From Echinimonas agarilytica (GTDB taxonomy: Bacteria > Pseudomonadota > Gammaproteobacteria > Enterobacterales > Neiellaceae), in assembly GCF_023703465.1 (NCBI RefSeq), contig NZ_JAMQGP010000001.1, positions 310,001 to 374,000 on the forward strand: a stretch of 64,000 bases of DNA, read 5' to 3'. Under the pieces are notes generated by a model. The model saw only the letters and a list, made by a program, of their open reading frames with translations, was not told the DNA's origin and did not search any database. This document shows positions 17,588 through 27,738 of the stretch, in pieces; within the stretch, counting starts at the first letter, position 1, and each line of letters starts with the position of its first letter. The translations under genes and the position numbers were made by a program.

Positions 17588-17687
17588 GGTGATATTTCAT
17601 GAGTGATTGCTTAATGTCTGAATGGTATCATGGAAGCGAGTCAACGAAAGTGCCTTATCAATTGGTTAAAAAATTACCAATCTATTA

Positions 17688-17716
17688 TTGATCTGGACGC
17701 CCAACTCCATTAGAAT
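17688..17716 (+). promoter_or_regulatory. Sigma-70 promoter of rpmE
   Basis: TTGATC (17688-17693), a 17-base spacer and TAGAAT (17711-17716) form a good sigma-70 promoter about 85 bases before the rpmE start. That leaves a leader of roughly 75-80 bases. Confidence 0.65.
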
Positions 17717-17748
17717 TCGCGCCCTTACGATAATTGTAACCACGTGTG

Positions 17749-17777
17749 GTGTCTGACTTCGGGTTAGATGGCGACAC
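17749..17777 (+). promoter_or_regulatory. Structured rpmE leader (possible L31 autoregulatory hairpin)
   Basis: GTGTC (17749-17753) pairs with GACAC (17773-17777). Inside it, TCTGAC and GTTAGA pair around a TTCGG loop. bL31 is known to repress its own mRNA in gammaproteobacteria through leader structures. This stem-loop lies at the right place, 23 bases before the start codon, but I could not compare it with the described motif. Confidence 0.45.
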
Positions 17778-17800
17778 GGCCTGAACTATAGAGGTTTCCC

Positions 17801-18013
17801 ATGCAACAAGGTATTCATCCTGAATATTCAGAAGTCACTGCAACTTGCTCTTGCGGTAACAAAATCCAGACTCGTTCTACTCTGGGTAAAGATTTTCACA
17901 TCGACGTATGTAGCGCATGTCACCCGTTCTATACTGGTAAGCAGAAAGTTCTGGATACCGGCGGACGTGTTGATCGCTTCAAGAAGCGTTTCGGTGCATT
18001 GGGCAAAAAATAA
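17801..18013 (+). CDS. rpmE: 50S ribosomal protein bL31, zinc-binding form
   Basis: A 70-residue ribosomal protein of the inter-subunit bridge. C16, C18, C37 and C40 (CSCG and CSACHPF) make it the zinc-containing C+ type, which is replaced by a zinc-free paralogue under zinc starvation where such a paralogue exists; none is in this window. The ATG at 17801 follows GAGG. It is preceded by a good sigma-70 promoter and a hairpin leader, and followed directly by a strong terminator, so it is monocistronic. Confidence 0.98.
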   Translation: MQQGIHPEYSEVTATCSCGNKIQTRSTLGKDFHIDVCSACHPFYTGKQKVLDTGGRVDRFKKRFGALGKK

Positions 18014-18029
18014 ATTTTTGCACCATGAG

Positions 18030-18056
18030 AAAAGGGCGCCTGATGGCGCCTTTTTT
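18030..18056 (+). terminator. rpmE intrinsic terminator
   Basis: GGCGCC (18035-18040) and GGCGCC (18045-18050) form a tight stem with a TGAT loop. A4 lies before it and T6 after it. It begins 17 bases after the rpmE stop. Confidence 0.92.
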
Positions 18057-18102
18057 GTATCCAGATTTTGTTATTCAGTCGATAAAGGTGGATGAAACAC
18101 GC

Positions 18103-18924
18103 ATGCAAACATGTATCCGAGTTTTTTGTTTATTGTGTTTGATTGGACCGTTTGCCAACACTTATGCAGCAACGCCTCACATGCTTGCCTGCCCACCCAT
18201 TACACAGCGCACCAATCTCACTATTCAACAGATTCACGACGGCGACACGGTCACATTAAGCAACGGTGAGCGAATTCGTTTTTTGGGGATCAATGCGCCA
18301 GAGATTAATCATGATGTGCCTGCGCGGAGCCAACCTTTTGCATTGGAAGCGCGCGAAGCCCTTACTCGCTTGCTCGATGAACAATCAATTTCAGTGGGAA
18401 CCGATGGCCGAGGTGTTGACCGGTTTGGTCGTACACTTGGGCATGTGGTGAACTTTCAAGGCGTGAATGTCAATCAGCAGCTCTTGCTTGAGGGAATGGC
18501 TCGTCTAATGGTTATCGATGATTTTGATATGTGGCGTTGCTATGCCATGGCCGAGTGGTTGGCGCGTGAGCAGCGCATTGGCATTTGGAGCCACAACAAG
18601 GCGCATCCGGTGATGGCGCAATCGATACGAAAAGCGCACCGAAAATGGATTGAGGTGTCAGGGAAGGTCACTCACTTTGAGCGTTCTAGCTCCAATCTGT
18701 GGTGGGTGCTGGATGACACAGTTTGGGTAGGCGTTGAGCTGGCTCAAGCTGATTCAGTCAATTTGCCCAGCGATATATCGGTCATTGGCGAGCAATGGAT
18801 TGTACGCGGCACTGTACATAAGTCGTATGGTAAGTTCCGCATGCGACTTAAACACCCTTCTCAGGTGCTTCGAGTTGAAGAGTGGCAACACTGGGCCACG
18901 CAAGTGGGCCCAGTCGTCAACTAA
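18103..18924 (+). CDS. Exported thermonuclease-family (SNase-like) nuclease
   Basis: A 273-residue secreted or periplasmic nuclease. A signal peptide (CIRVFCLLCLIGPFANTYA) precedes a staphylococcal-nuclease domain at about 40-150. The domain has DGDTVTL, the catalytic Arg and Glu in IRFLGINAPE, and the second catalytic Arg in DRFGRTLGH. The Ca-ligand Asp of the model enzyme is Asn here (GINAPE). A ~110-residue C-terminal beta-rich extension (TVWVGVELAQ..RMRLKHPSQVL) is not part of the minimal domain. The ATG at 18103 is chosen because earlier starts would place the rpmE terminator inside the gene and bury the signal peptide. No good Shine-Dalgarno is seen. Confidence 0.8.
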   Translation: MQTCIRVFCLLCLIGPFANTYAATPHMLACPPITQRTNLTIQQIHDGDTVTLSNGERIRFLGINAPEINHDVPARSQPFALEAREALTRLLDEQSISVGTDGRGVDRFGRTLGHVVNFQGVNVNQQLLLEGMARLMVIDDFDMWRCYAMAEWLAREQRIGIWSHNKAHPVMAQSIRKAHRKWIEVSGKVTHFERSSSNLWWVLDDTVWVGVELAQADSVNLPSDISVIGEQWIVRGTVHKSYGKFRMRLKHPSQVLRVEEWQHWATQVGPVVN

Positions 18925-18927
18925 GTA

Positions 18928-19254
18928 TTACTCGTCTTCGTATAAATCTGGCACGGGTAAACCGCGTTCTTTTAATATTCGAAGCACTTCTTCTGGTAAG
19001 TTGTCCGGCTTGTCTTTGCTCAGATCAACATCGGTAGGTAATGGCTGGCCGGTGTAAGCATGCAAAAATGCTTCACACAATAGCTCCGAATTCGTTGCAT
19101 GGCGTAAATTGTTGATTTGTCGGCGAGTTCTCTCGTCGGTCAAAATCTTTAGAACTTTCAGTGGGATAGATACAGTGATCTTCTTCACTTGCTCGTTCTT
19201 CTTACCGTGTTCGGCGTAAGGGCTAATATATTCGCCGTTCCACTCGTCCGCCAT
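18928..19254 (-). CDS. metJ: Methionine repressor MetJ
   Basis: Ribbon-helix-helix repressor of 108 residues that uses S-adenosylmethionine as corepressor and binds tandem AGACGTCT boxes. It starts [19 protein letters not shown]; the DNA-contacting beta strand KKITVSIPL and the helix [22 protein letters not shown] are both clear. It is divergent from metB with about 240 bases between, and the met boxes in that gap (19349-19380) could control both directions. It ends three bases after the nuclease stop, convergently. Confidence 0.98.
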   Translation of the reverse strand: MADEWNGEYISPYAEHGKKNEQVKKITVSIPLKVLKILTDERTRRQINNLRHATNSELLCEAFLHAYTGQPLPTDVDLSKDKPDNLPEEVLRILKERGLPVPDLYEDE

Positions 19255-19348
19255 AAATCCGCCTGTTTGTTAGCAACTCTTCTTTTAATATCCTGCATGA
19301 TTTTACCCACCTTCATGGCTCAGTCAAATTTTGGATTGCTATACGCAA

Positions 19349-19380
19349 GGATTTCTAGACGTCTAGATGTATTGACGTCC
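19349..19380. promoter_or_regulatory. MetJ operator array (met boxes) between metJ and metB
   Basis: Four adjacent 8-base units fit the met-box rhythm: GGATTTCT (19349), AGACGTCT (19357, a perfect box), AGATGTAT (19365) and TGACGTCC (19373). MetJ dimers bind such tandem boxes cooperatively. The array lies 118 bases before metB and 95 bases before metJ. Confidence 0.9.
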
Positions 19381-19436
19381 AATTAAAGGGCGGCTAAGGT
19401 GGCACTATTGTCAGGGAGCAGATGTAGTTATTCTGT

Positions 19437-19490
19437 ACCCCGTGAGACCCTCAAATATCAATTGAAAGCGGGGTTGCTTTCAATCAGGAG
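19437..19490 (+). promoter_or_regulatory. metB leader hairpin next to the Shine-Dalgarno, with pseudoknot potential
   Basis: ATTGAAAGC (19461-19469) and GCTTTCAAT (19476-19484) make a perfect 9-bp stem with loop GGGGTT, ending two bases before the AGGAG Shine-Dalgarno (19486-19490). The loop GGGGT (19470-19474) is complementary to ACCCC at 19437-19441, so an H-type pseudoknot or an alternative pairing is possible. The sequence pairing is certain; function is inferred. Confidence 0.45.
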
Positions 19491-19497
19491 ACCGAAT

Positions 19498-20652
19498 ATG
19501 AGCCATGACAAAACCGCAACGACGGCCGTGCGCGCAGGAATAGATAGCGACACTCAACACGGAGCAGTGGTTCCACCTATATATTTAACAAGCACTTACA
19601 GCTTTGCTGGCTTTGATGAAAAGCGTCAGTTTGACTATTCACGCTCGGGAAACCCCACACGTAACATGCTGGGTGCAGCCATGGCCGATTTAGAAAAAGG
19701 TGCTCACGGGGTTGTGACTGCTTGCGGTACTGCTGCTTGTCATTTGGCGACTATGTTATTAGACGCTGGCGATTTATTGGTGATCCCACATGATTGCTAC
19801 GGTGGTACTTATCGCTTATTTACCAATTTAGCGGCCAAAGGACATTTTCGTTTAGAAATTGTTGACCAACATGATGAAGTGGCTTTGGCGAAAGCGTTGG
19901 CTCAGAAACCGAAAATGGTATGGGTTGAAAGCCCAAGTAACCCATTGATGCGTTTAGTTGATATTGCAAAAATCTCCGAGCTTTCTCATCAAGTGGATGC
20001 CTTAGTCGTGGTCGACAACACCTTTATGTCGCCAGCACTGCAACAGCCTCTTACGCTAGGTGCTGATCTGGTGGTGCATTCCACCACTAAATTCGTCAAT
20101 GGTCACAGCGACGTGGTGGGTGGCTGCCTGATTGCCAAATCTGAAGAAATCGGGGAGCAAATTGCGTGGTGGTCGAACTGCATTGGCGTCACTGGTGCAC
20201 CATTTGATAGCTACCTGACGCTTCGGGGTATTCGAACACTGCTGCCGCGTATTCGTCAGCATGAAGAGAACGCCAAAGTATTGGTGGAAGTATTAGGGCA
20301 GCACCCGAAAGTCTCAGCAGTTCATTATCCGGGTTTAGAGAGTCATCCAAGTCATGAATTGGCTAAGCGTCAGCAATTTGGCTTTGGCGGTATGGTGGCG
20401 TTTGAACTCGACGCAAGCCTCAAAGAAGTAAAAGAATTTTTAGCCGCGCTTAAATTGTTCTGTTTAGCGGAATCGTTGGGCGGAGTAGAAAGCTTGATTG
20501 CTCACCCTGCAACCATGACCCATGCGGCTATGGATGAAAGCGCTCGACTCGCGGCAGGTATTACAGACAACTTGTTACGTCTGTCGGTGGGCATCGAACA
20601 TGTGGATGACCTCAAAGCTGATCTAGATGCTGCCTTTGCAGCCATTGCTTAA
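19498..20652 (+). CDS. metB: Cystathionine gamma-synthase
   Basis: PLP enzyme of methionine synthesis that joins an activated homoserine ester with cysteine to give cystathionine. The protein has 384 residues (E. coli 386). The Cys/Met-metabolism family marks are YSRSGNPTRNMLGAAMADLE, the phosphate-binding region, and the PLP Lys in VVHSTTKFVNGHSDVVGG. Metabolic neighbours support MetB over the closely related MetC. The ATG at 19498 has AGGAG seven bases upstream; a longer reading would translate through the leader hairpin. metL follows by 31 bases, giving a metBL operon under the met boxes. Confidence 0.95.
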   Translation: MSHDKTATTAVRAGIDSDTQHGAVVPPIYLTSTYSFAGFDEKRQFDYSRSGNPTRNMLGAAMADLEKGAHGVVTACGTAACHLATMLLDAGDLLVIPHDCYGGTYRLFTNLAAKGHFRLEIVDQHDEVALAKALAQKPKMVWVESPSNPLMRLVDIAKISELSHQVDALVVVDNTFMSPALQQPLTLGADLVVHSTTKFVNGHSDVVGGCLIAKSEEIGEQIAWWSNCIGVTGAPFDSYLTLRGIRTLLPRIRQHEENAKVLVEVLGQHPKVSAVHYPGLESHPSHELAKRQQFGFGGMVAFELDASLKEVKEFLAALKLFCLAESLGGVESLIAHPATMTHAAMDESARLAAGITDNLLRLSVGIEHVDDLKADLDAAFAAIA

Positions 20653-20683
20653 TTTTTTGGTGCAGTAGTTAGGTAGACGTTTT

Positions 20684-23092
20684 ATGACAGCTCGACAAGT
20701 GCATAAATTTGGTGGTTCTAGTCTTGCCGACAGCCATTGTTTTAAAAAAGTCTGTGAATTGGTGCAGTCACATACACATGGCGGCGATATGGTCGTTGTT
20801 TCTGCTGCGGGAAAAACCACCAATCATTTGCTCGCATGCATGCAGAGTTCCAATGCTGATGAGCACAGCGAATGTCTAGATGTCCTGCATCAATTTCAAA
20901 GCACATTGATCACCGAAGTACTCGATGCCGTGCCCGCACAACCGCTGTTGCAAGCTTTAGCGCTTGATATTGCCAATTTACGTCGATGGCTTGGCGAGCC
21001 CATGAGTACGACTCGCCAGGCTGAATTTGTGGTCCATGGTGAAATGTGGTCTGCGAGACTTTTAGCTGCGGCACTAAACCAAGCTGGCAGTAAGGCACAG
21101 TGGCTGGATGCGCGCGTTATCTTTTGCGCCGGAGAAGGCCCGCAACCAGCAATTGATGTTGAACAGTCCACCGTCCTTCTCAAGCCAATTCAAAAGCAGC
21201 ACCCAGATAGCCGCTTAATTGTGACCGGATTTATCGCACGGAACGCACAAGGCGATAGCGTAACGCTTGGCCGCAACGGTAGCGACTATTCCGCATCGAT
21301 GCTGGCAGTACTTGCGCGTGCTAAGTCGGTGACAATTTGGACCGATGTAGCCGGGGTATTCAGTGCCGATCCTCGCAAAGTGAACGGTGCTCACACGGTA
21401 CCACTATTGTCGCTTCAAGAAGCCGATGAACTGGCGCGCCTTGGCTCTCCTGTGCTGCATGCGCGGACACTGCAGCCTTTGCTCCGGACTCAAATTCGAG
21501 CTGCTGTTCGCTCGACCTTTGCCGCAGATGGAAATCACACTCAGATGATTTCTGGACAAGCGGGCGACAAAGGCGCTAAAACCGTGACGTATTTAGACAA
21601 TGTGAGTGTGATTAGCATTGAATTGTCGCGGCATCATCAGGTGGCAGAGATGGGACTTCTATTGAGTTCGTTTCTGGGTAAGCATCAGCTTATGCCATTA
21701 GCGACTCAGGTCAGTGAAGACTTACATCGAATTCGTTTTTGTTTTACCGAAGAGCTGGCCAGTGCTGCGTTTGAACTGCTCAAAGATTATCAACATGGCG
21801 GCCATATTACGCTCGACGACCAGCATTCTTTAATTGCGCTAGTGGGGGCAGGCGTGCGCGATAATGCGCGTCACTACCACAGTTTCTTTCGTCGTCTTGA
21901 TCAGGCACCGGTCGAATTTACCGAGACGGGGCCAGACGGCGTGTCTTTGGTGGCCGTGCTGCGCCAAACTAATTTATCGGAGCTGGTGGCTCAACTGCAT
22001 CAGTCCATTGCCAGCCCAGATAAGCGTTTGGGCGTTGCTCTATTTGGTGCAGGGAATATTGGTCAGGCATGGCTTGAATTGTTTCGGAGCGAACAGGCCC
22101 ATTTAGCCAATCATCACAATTTGGCCGTGCAATTGTGCGGCGTGGTGGGAGAGCAAAAAGGCCTGATCGATTTTGCCGGCTTGCCGGAGCAGAGTTACCA
22201 AGCTTACTCTGAGCGGGCTGAAGCCTATGAATCAGAAACCTTGATCCAATTGCTGGCCAGCCACCCTTACGACGAGCTGGTGGTCATTGATGCCTCTGAC
22301 AGTGCTCGCTTAGGTGAGCAGTATCCGCAATTATTTGCTGCGGGCAGCCATATTGTCAGTGCCAACAAATCTCCCGCAGCAGCGCCGCTGAGTGTGTATC
22401 GTGAAATTACCCAACATCAGCAAGAGCGGGCCCGTCACTGGTTTTATGGCGCAACTATTTCCGCCTGTATGCCAATCACAGAGTCCATCGATGCCTTGCA
22501 ACACGCTGGTGATGATGTGGAATCAGTGGAAGGTGTTTTGTCGGGCACTTGGAGTTGGTTATTGGCGCAGTACAACGGTAAAAATTCATTCACTGAATTG
22601 CTCAAGCAAGCATGGAAAAATGGTTTAGCAGAACCCGATCCAAGAGATGATTTAAGTGGCTTAGATGTGGCCCGAAAGTTATTGATTCTTGGCCGCAGTC
22701 TCGATATCGAAATGGAGCTCGGCAGCATCGAGTGTGAAAGCTTATTGCCACAAAGTTGGGAGTCAATGCCGCTTGAAGCCTGTTGGGAAGACGCCAAAGC
22801 GCTGGATGATTTAATGCAGCAACGATTTGCGCAAGCCGCTGCACTCAATGAAGGTTTATGCTTTAAGGCGCAGCTTAACCGCAAAGGGCAAGCGCGTGTT
22901 TATTTAGCTTCAGAGCCATTGGGGCAGCCATTGCAGGCGCTAGCTCCAGCGGTGACTGGTGTGGCGATCTCAACCCGTTGGTATCGCCAATCGCCATTGA
23001 TTTTACAGGGGCCAGGTGCGGGCCCTGAGCTTGCTGCTGGCGCGATTCAAATGGATTTATTCCGTTTATGTCGGCTGATTCGGCAGGTCTGA
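20684..23092 (+). CDS. metL: Bifunctional aspartokinase II / homoserine dehydrogenase II
   Basis: Catalyses the first and third steps from aspartate towards methionine and threonine. The 802 residues are close to the E. coli MetL length (810). The aspartokinase part (about 1-300) opens with VHKFGGSSLAD and has VTLGRNGSDYSASML. A degenerate regulatory region follows, then homoserine dehydrogenase from about 445 (LGVALFGAGNIGQAWLELF) with the catalytic segment GTWSWLL and DPRDDLSGLDVARKLLIL. MetL rather than ThrA is indicated by operon position behind metB. Co-transcribed with metB. Confidence 0.95.
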   Translation: MTARQVHKFGGSSLADSHCFKKVCELVQSHTHGGDMVVVSAAGKTTNHLLACMQSSNADEHSECLDVLHQFQSTLITEVLDAVPAQPLLQALALDIANLRRWLGEPMSTTRQAEFVVHGEMWSARLLAAALNQAGSKAQWLDARVIFCAGEGPQPAIDVEQSTVLLKPIQKQHPDSRLIVTGFIARNAQGDSVTLGRNGSDYSASMLAVLARAKSVTIWTDVAGVFSADPRKVNGAHTVPLLSLQEADELARLGSPVLHARTLQPLLRTQIRAAVRSTFAADGNHTQMISGQAGDKGAKTVTYLDNVSVISIELSRHHQVAEMGLLLSSFLGKHQLMPLATQVSEDLHRIRFCFTEELASAAFELLKDYQHGGHITLDDQHSLIALVGAGVRDNARHYHSFFRRLDQAPVEFTETGPDGVSLVAVLRQTNLSELVAQLHQSIASPDKRLGVALFGAGNIGQAWLELFRSEQAHLANHHNLAVQLCGVVGEQKGLIDFAGLPEQSYQAYSERAEAYESETLIQLLASHPYDELVVIDASDSARLGEQYPQLFAAGSHIVSANKSPAAAPLSVYREITQHQQERARHWFYGATISACMPITESIDALQHAGDDVESVEGVLSGTWSWLLAQYNGKNSFTELLKQAWKNGLAEPDPRDDLSGLDVARKLLILGRSLDIEMELGSIECESLLPQSWESMPLEACWEDAKALDDLMQQRFAQAAALNEGLCFKAQLNRKGQARVYLASEPLGQPLQALAPAVTGVAISTRWYRQSPLILQGPGAGPELAAGAIQMDLFRLCRLIRQV

Positions 23093-23146
23093 GTTGTAAG
23101 GCTAAGTCAATTGCAGGTTGACAGCCTAGTGAAGGATCGGATAAAA

Positions 23147-24094
<948 letters not shown>

Positions 24095-24119
24095 AACGTC
24101 TGCATAATAGTGAATTCTG

Positions 24120-24150
24120 AAAAAGCCGCGTAGATTTACGCGGCTTTTTC
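24120..24150 (+). terminator. metF intrinsic terminator
   Basis: AAAAGCCGCGTA (24121-24132) pairs with TACGCGGCTTTT (24137-24148) around a GATT loop, with T-run overlap at the end. It begins 26 bases after the metF stop. Confidence 0.93.
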
Positions 24151-24221
24151 TTTGGCTTGCAGGTTGAAGGCATGACCTTCATGATGAGCATGGAGCCTAT
24201 TGCAATAGGAATAGAGTACAT

Positions 24222-24752
24222 ATGGAATCAGGATGGAGCGGCAATACCGACTTAATATGGGGCAGCTATTTCTTGGCTCTCTGTGGTTTTTTAGTGGTCA
24301 TGAATTGGCGTGTTCCTGTTTTGCGCAATCTTGCTTTGGTCAATGTGGCGGTTGAATTTACCAGCTGGCAATTGATCTCGGCGCTTGAAGCGCTTCCCAT
24401 TCAGTCGAGCATGTATTACTGGTTCTTATTAGCATGTGCGGTGAACTTGATTAAAGCGCTCATCATCCTAGTATTTATCAGTTTTGATATTGAATATCTG
24501 CGTAAAACGACCATTCGTCTACTGGTTATTTTCGTCGCTCTGGCGTTGATTTATGTGGTGAGATTTATTGATCAGTTTGTGGTTGGTGCGGGTCTTGAAG
24601 ATAGCCGTGTTCAAGCGGGCTATTCAATTGTTATTCCTGCATTGCAAGGTCTTGCACTCATTACATTGGTCGCACCGGCGATCAACCGCTTTGTGGTGTT
24701 GGTGAGAACGAAGAGGTCGCGCCATGCAGCGCAACCCCTGATTCGACGTTAA
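24222..24752 (+). CDS. Multi-pass membrane protein of unknown function
   Basis: I do not recognise a family. The 176 residues hold about four hydrophobic helices: near 12-28, 62-86, 98-115 and 135-160. The tail KRSRHAAQPLIRR is basic and likely cytoplasmic. The N terminus (MESGWSGNTDLIWG) is short and polar. It stands between the metF terminator and the convergent ppc gene, overlapping the ppc stop by four bases, and has no obvious operon partner. Confidence 0.65.
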   Translation: MESGWSGNTDLIWGSYFLALCGFLVVMNWRVPVLRNLALVNVAVEFTSWQLISALEALPIQSSMYYWFLLACAVNLIKALIILVFISFDIEYLRKTTIRLLVIFVALALIYVVRFIDQFVVGAGLEDSRVQAGYSIVIPALQGLALITLVAPAINRFVVLVRTKRSRHAAQPLIRR

Positions 24753-27385
24753 CCGGTATTTCGCATTCCTGCGGCAATACCTGCCATGGTCACCATCAGT
24801 GCCAATTCTAGGTCAGAATTGTCAGTCTGTTCACTGGCGCGGATCCGTTTCAACAATTCCGCTTGTAGGCGATGTAAAGGTTCCATGTAAGGAGCGCGCA
24901 GCATAATTGACTCACGGCTCCATTGCTCCTTGTCCATCAAGCTATCATCGTGCGTCAACGCCAATACGGTATCGATATCGGATGATAATTGCTCGCGTAG
25001 TTGTTGCCCCAAAGGACGAAGCTCGTCTGGAACCAATACTTCGTCGTAGTATTCGGACAGGCTTTGATCGGCCTTGAGGAATACCATTTCGAGCATCAGC
25101 ATACGGGTGTTGAAGAATGGCCAGTCGGTGAACATTTCATCCATGATTGCACCACGGTCGTTCTCCATAGCCACTTTCAGCGCTTGGCCTGCACCTAGCC
25201 ATGCGGGCAATACCAAGCGGTTTTGCGACCAAGCGAAAATCCACGGAATTGCGCGCAGGCTTTCAACTCCTCCCCCCACTTTCCGTTTCGCTGGGCGACT
25301 GCCCAACGGCAACTTACCAAGCTCTTGCTCAGGCGTTGCAGCACGGAAGTAAGGCACGAAGTCAGGGTTGCCGCGCACAACATCGCGGTAGGCCTTACAC
25401 GACTCTTCAGCCAGTTCTGCCATCACATCACGCCAGCTATCTTTGGGCGTTGGCGGTGGTAGCAACATGCCTTCAAGCACGGCGCTTGAATAGATAGCTA
25501 AGCTGCGCACTGCCAACTCGGGTAAACCAAACTTAAAGCGAATCATTTCGCCTTGTTCTGTCACTCGCAACCCGCCTTTCAGTGATCCTGGAGGTTGCGA
25601 CAAAATTGCGGTGTGAGCTGGTCCGCCCCCGCGACCGATTGTGCCACCACGTCCGTGGAACAAGGTGAGACGAACATCTTCTTTGTCGGCAAGTTCCACT
25701 AAACTTTCTTGAGCTGAGTATTGAGCCCAGGCGGCTGCCATTACGCCTGCATCTTTGGCGGAATCTGAATACCCGATCATCACTTCTTGTTTGCCATTGA
25801 TGAAACCACGATACCAGTCAATTGAGAATAAACGGGTCATGCAATCCAGAGCACCGCTTAAGTCATCGAGTGTTTCAAACAATGGGGCAACAGGCATCGC
25901 CCACTTTACGCCAGCTTCGCGCAGCAATAATCGAACGGCCAATACGTCTGATGGATTACTTGCCATGGAAATGATGTAGGTGCCAAGCGTGTCCGGATCG
26001 GTTTCGGCAATCACTGCACAGGTGTCGAGCACTTCTTGCACTTCTGCGCTGGGTTGCCAATCGCGAGGAATAAGCGGTCGTTTACTTGTGAGTTCAGTTA
26101 AGAGGAAGGACTGTTTGTCTTCTTCGCTCCACTGCATGTAGTCACCTAAACCTAAATGGCGTGTGACTTCCCCGAACACTTCAGCATGACGTTCACCATC
26201 TTGGCGGATGTCGAGGCTCAACAAATGAATGCCAAAACAGTGAATTCGGCGAATAGTGCGTAACAACAAGTCGTTTGCGATTGACGCCATACCGCAATCA
26301 ATCAATGACTCAAAGCAGGTTTGTAAGGGGGTGAGCAAATCTGCTTTGGTATTGATGAGGCCTGGTTGTTCAAGCGCGGCTAAGTTGCCTGATAAAGCAC
26401 GGAACAATGCGTTGCGAGTGGCTTTCATCCGATCGCGTAATGATTTTAAAATCTCACGATAGGGTTCTTGGCATTCTCCGACCAAAGCACGAACGTGGCT
26501 ATTGCACTCGTTCATCGACAGCTCTGCGGCCAATGAATTGAGATCAGACACATATAAATCGGCGGCTTTCCAGCGGCCGAGCATCAATACTTCACGCGTA
26601 ATTTTGGCAGTGACGAACGGGTTGCCGTCACGGTCGCCGCCCATCCAAGATGCAAACTTAACTGGTCTGGCATCAACAGGAAGTGAAATACCTAATTGTT
26701 CGCGGAGTAAACCGTCGAGTTGTTCAAGATAATCGGGGATGGCTTCCCACAACGACGTTTCGACGACCGCAAAGCCTGATTTGGCTTCATCAACCGGAGT
26801 TGGTCGCTGGGTGCGAATCTCGTTGGTATGCCAAGCTTGGCTAATCAGTGACGACAAGCGCTTGTGCGTGCTGGCTTTTTGACTGTTGGATAAATGAGGG
26901 TGTTCCAGCTCTTCCAAGCAATCGGCCACTTCAATGTATTTATGAATGAGCGTACGGCGGCTCACTTCAGTTGGATGTGCTGTAAGCACTAATTCAACGG
27001 ACATATCATTGATAGCGTCTGCAATCGTTTCTGGATTGACATCCTGCTCTCGCAATCGGGCAATTAAATCTTCAAACGGATGAGGTTTGTCGATGTCTTG
27101 ATGGCCTGAGCGCGAAATAGTGTGATATTGCTCTGCGATATTGGCAAACGTTAAAAAGTGATTGAAAGATCGGGCTACGCCCATCAATTCATCATCAGAA
27201 AGATCGCGAAGTGTGGCTTCTAAATCTTGATGCGCTTCTTTATCGCCGGCTCGTGTCGCCTTAGAAAGAGTGCGAATATGTTCAACTTTGTTGAACAATT
27301 CCTCGCCAAGGTCTTGGCGAATGACCGTTCCCAATTGGCTGCCGAGCTTACGGACGTTAGCGCGCAGCGTTTCATACTGTTCCAT
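24749..27385 (-). CDS. ppc: Phosphoenolpyruvate carboxylase
   Basis: Replenishes oxaloacetate from PEP and bicarbonate. At 878 residues it matches the E. coli size (883). Catalytic landmarks are the His in VELVLTAHPTE, the glycine loop FHGRGGTIGRGGGP and MIGYSDSAKDAG; the C terminus MAGIAAGMRNTG is the family's allosteric/catalytic end. The ATG at 27385 (MEQYETLRANVRKLG) is preferred to a start ten codons upstream, and AAAGG precedes it. It is divergent from argC, near argECBH as in E. coli; oxaloacetate supports aspartate, the precursor used by both adjacent pathways. Confidence 0.97.
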   Translation of the reverse strand: MEQYETLRANVRKLGSQLGTVIRQDLGEELFNKVEHIRTLSKATRAGDKEAHQDLEATLRDLSDDELMGVARSFNHFLTFANIAEQYHTISRSGHQDIDKPHPFEDLIARLREQDVNPETIADAINDMSVELVLTAHPTEVSRRTLIHKYIEVADCLEELEHPHLSNSQKASTHKRLSSLISQAWHTNEIRTQRPTPVDEAKSGFAVVETSLWEAIPDYLEQLDGLLREQLGISLPVDARPVKFASWMGGDRDGNPFVTAKITREVLMLGRWKAADLYVSDLNSLAAELSMNECNSHVRALVGECQEPYREILKSLRDRMKATRNALFRALSGNLAALEQPGLINTKADLLTPLQTCFESLIDCGMASIANDLLLRTIRRIHCFGIHLLSLDIRQDGERHAEVFGEVTRHLGLGDYMQWSEEDKQSFLLTELTSKRPLIPRDWQPSAEVQEVLDTCAVIAETDPDTLGTYIISMASNPSDVLAVRLLLREAGVKWAMPVAPLFETLDDLSGALDCMTRLFSIDWYRGFINGKQEVMIGYSDSAKDAGVMAAAWAQYSAQESLVELADKEDVRLTLFHGRGGTIGRGGGPAHTAILSQPPGSLKGGLRVTEQGEMIRFKFGLPELAVRSLAIYSSAVLEGMLLPPPTPKDSWRDVMAELAEESCKAYRDVVRGNPDFVPYFRAATPEQELGKLPLGSRPAKRKVGGGVESLRAIPWIFAWSQNRLVLPAWLGAGQALKVAMENDRGAIMDEMFTDWPFFNTRMLMLEMVFLKADQSLSEYYDEVLVPDELRPLGQQLREQLSSDIDTVLALTHDDSLMDKEQWSRESIMLRAPYMEPLHRLQAELLKRIRASEQTDNSDLELALMVTMAGIAAGMRNTG

Positions 27386-27738
27386 GAATATCAGTACCTT
27401 TATATGAGCTAGCAAATTTATGGCCGGATACTATGTCCGGAACTATTCGTCTGTGTTGCTGACAAAGATCAATGCATAAGCAGCGAATGAGTTAGAGTTG
27501 TAGCAACTCTCGCCATTTGATTGTATCAATATATCCAGTTGGCTCAATCAGATTATCAATTGTCATTGTAATCAAGCTGAATTCACCCGCTGGTAAGTAA
27601 ACTTTACATCTTGTTTATTGGAATTTTCAAATATTAATGCATATTTGTTGCATAACCATGCATCAAAAGATAATGTGTAACCCTTATTTTTAAAGTGGCA
27701 TTTTTGTCGCTTTTTACGGCCCTATTTTCGGAATTATT
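27386..27738. other. Divergent ppc-argC regulatory gap
   Basis: 353 bases without a gene. Near ppc lie CCGGA..TCCGG (27424-27440) and a perfect 7-bp inverted repeat AGAGTTG-TAG-CAACTCT (27494-27510), either of which could be an operator or leader structure. The argC side carries two ARG boxes (27626-27664). No short gene was found. Confidence 0.6.
27626..27664 (+). promoter_or_regulatory. Paired ARG boxes (ArgR operator) before argC
   Basis: The core TGCAT-AACC-ATGCA (27649-27662) is a perfect palindrome of the ARG-box type (TGnAT-N4-ATnCA). A second, weaker core CAAAT-ATTA-ATGCA lies at 27628-27641, exactly 21 bases upstream. That is the centre-to-centre distance of ARG-box pairs (two 18-bp boxes, 3 bp apart) bound by an ArgR hexamer. 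The argR gene is not in this window. Confidence 0.75.

Noticed and set aside
18025-18102. Longer N terminus of the exported nuclease
   Set aside because: It would put the rpmE terminator inside the coding region and bury the signal peptide 26 residues in.
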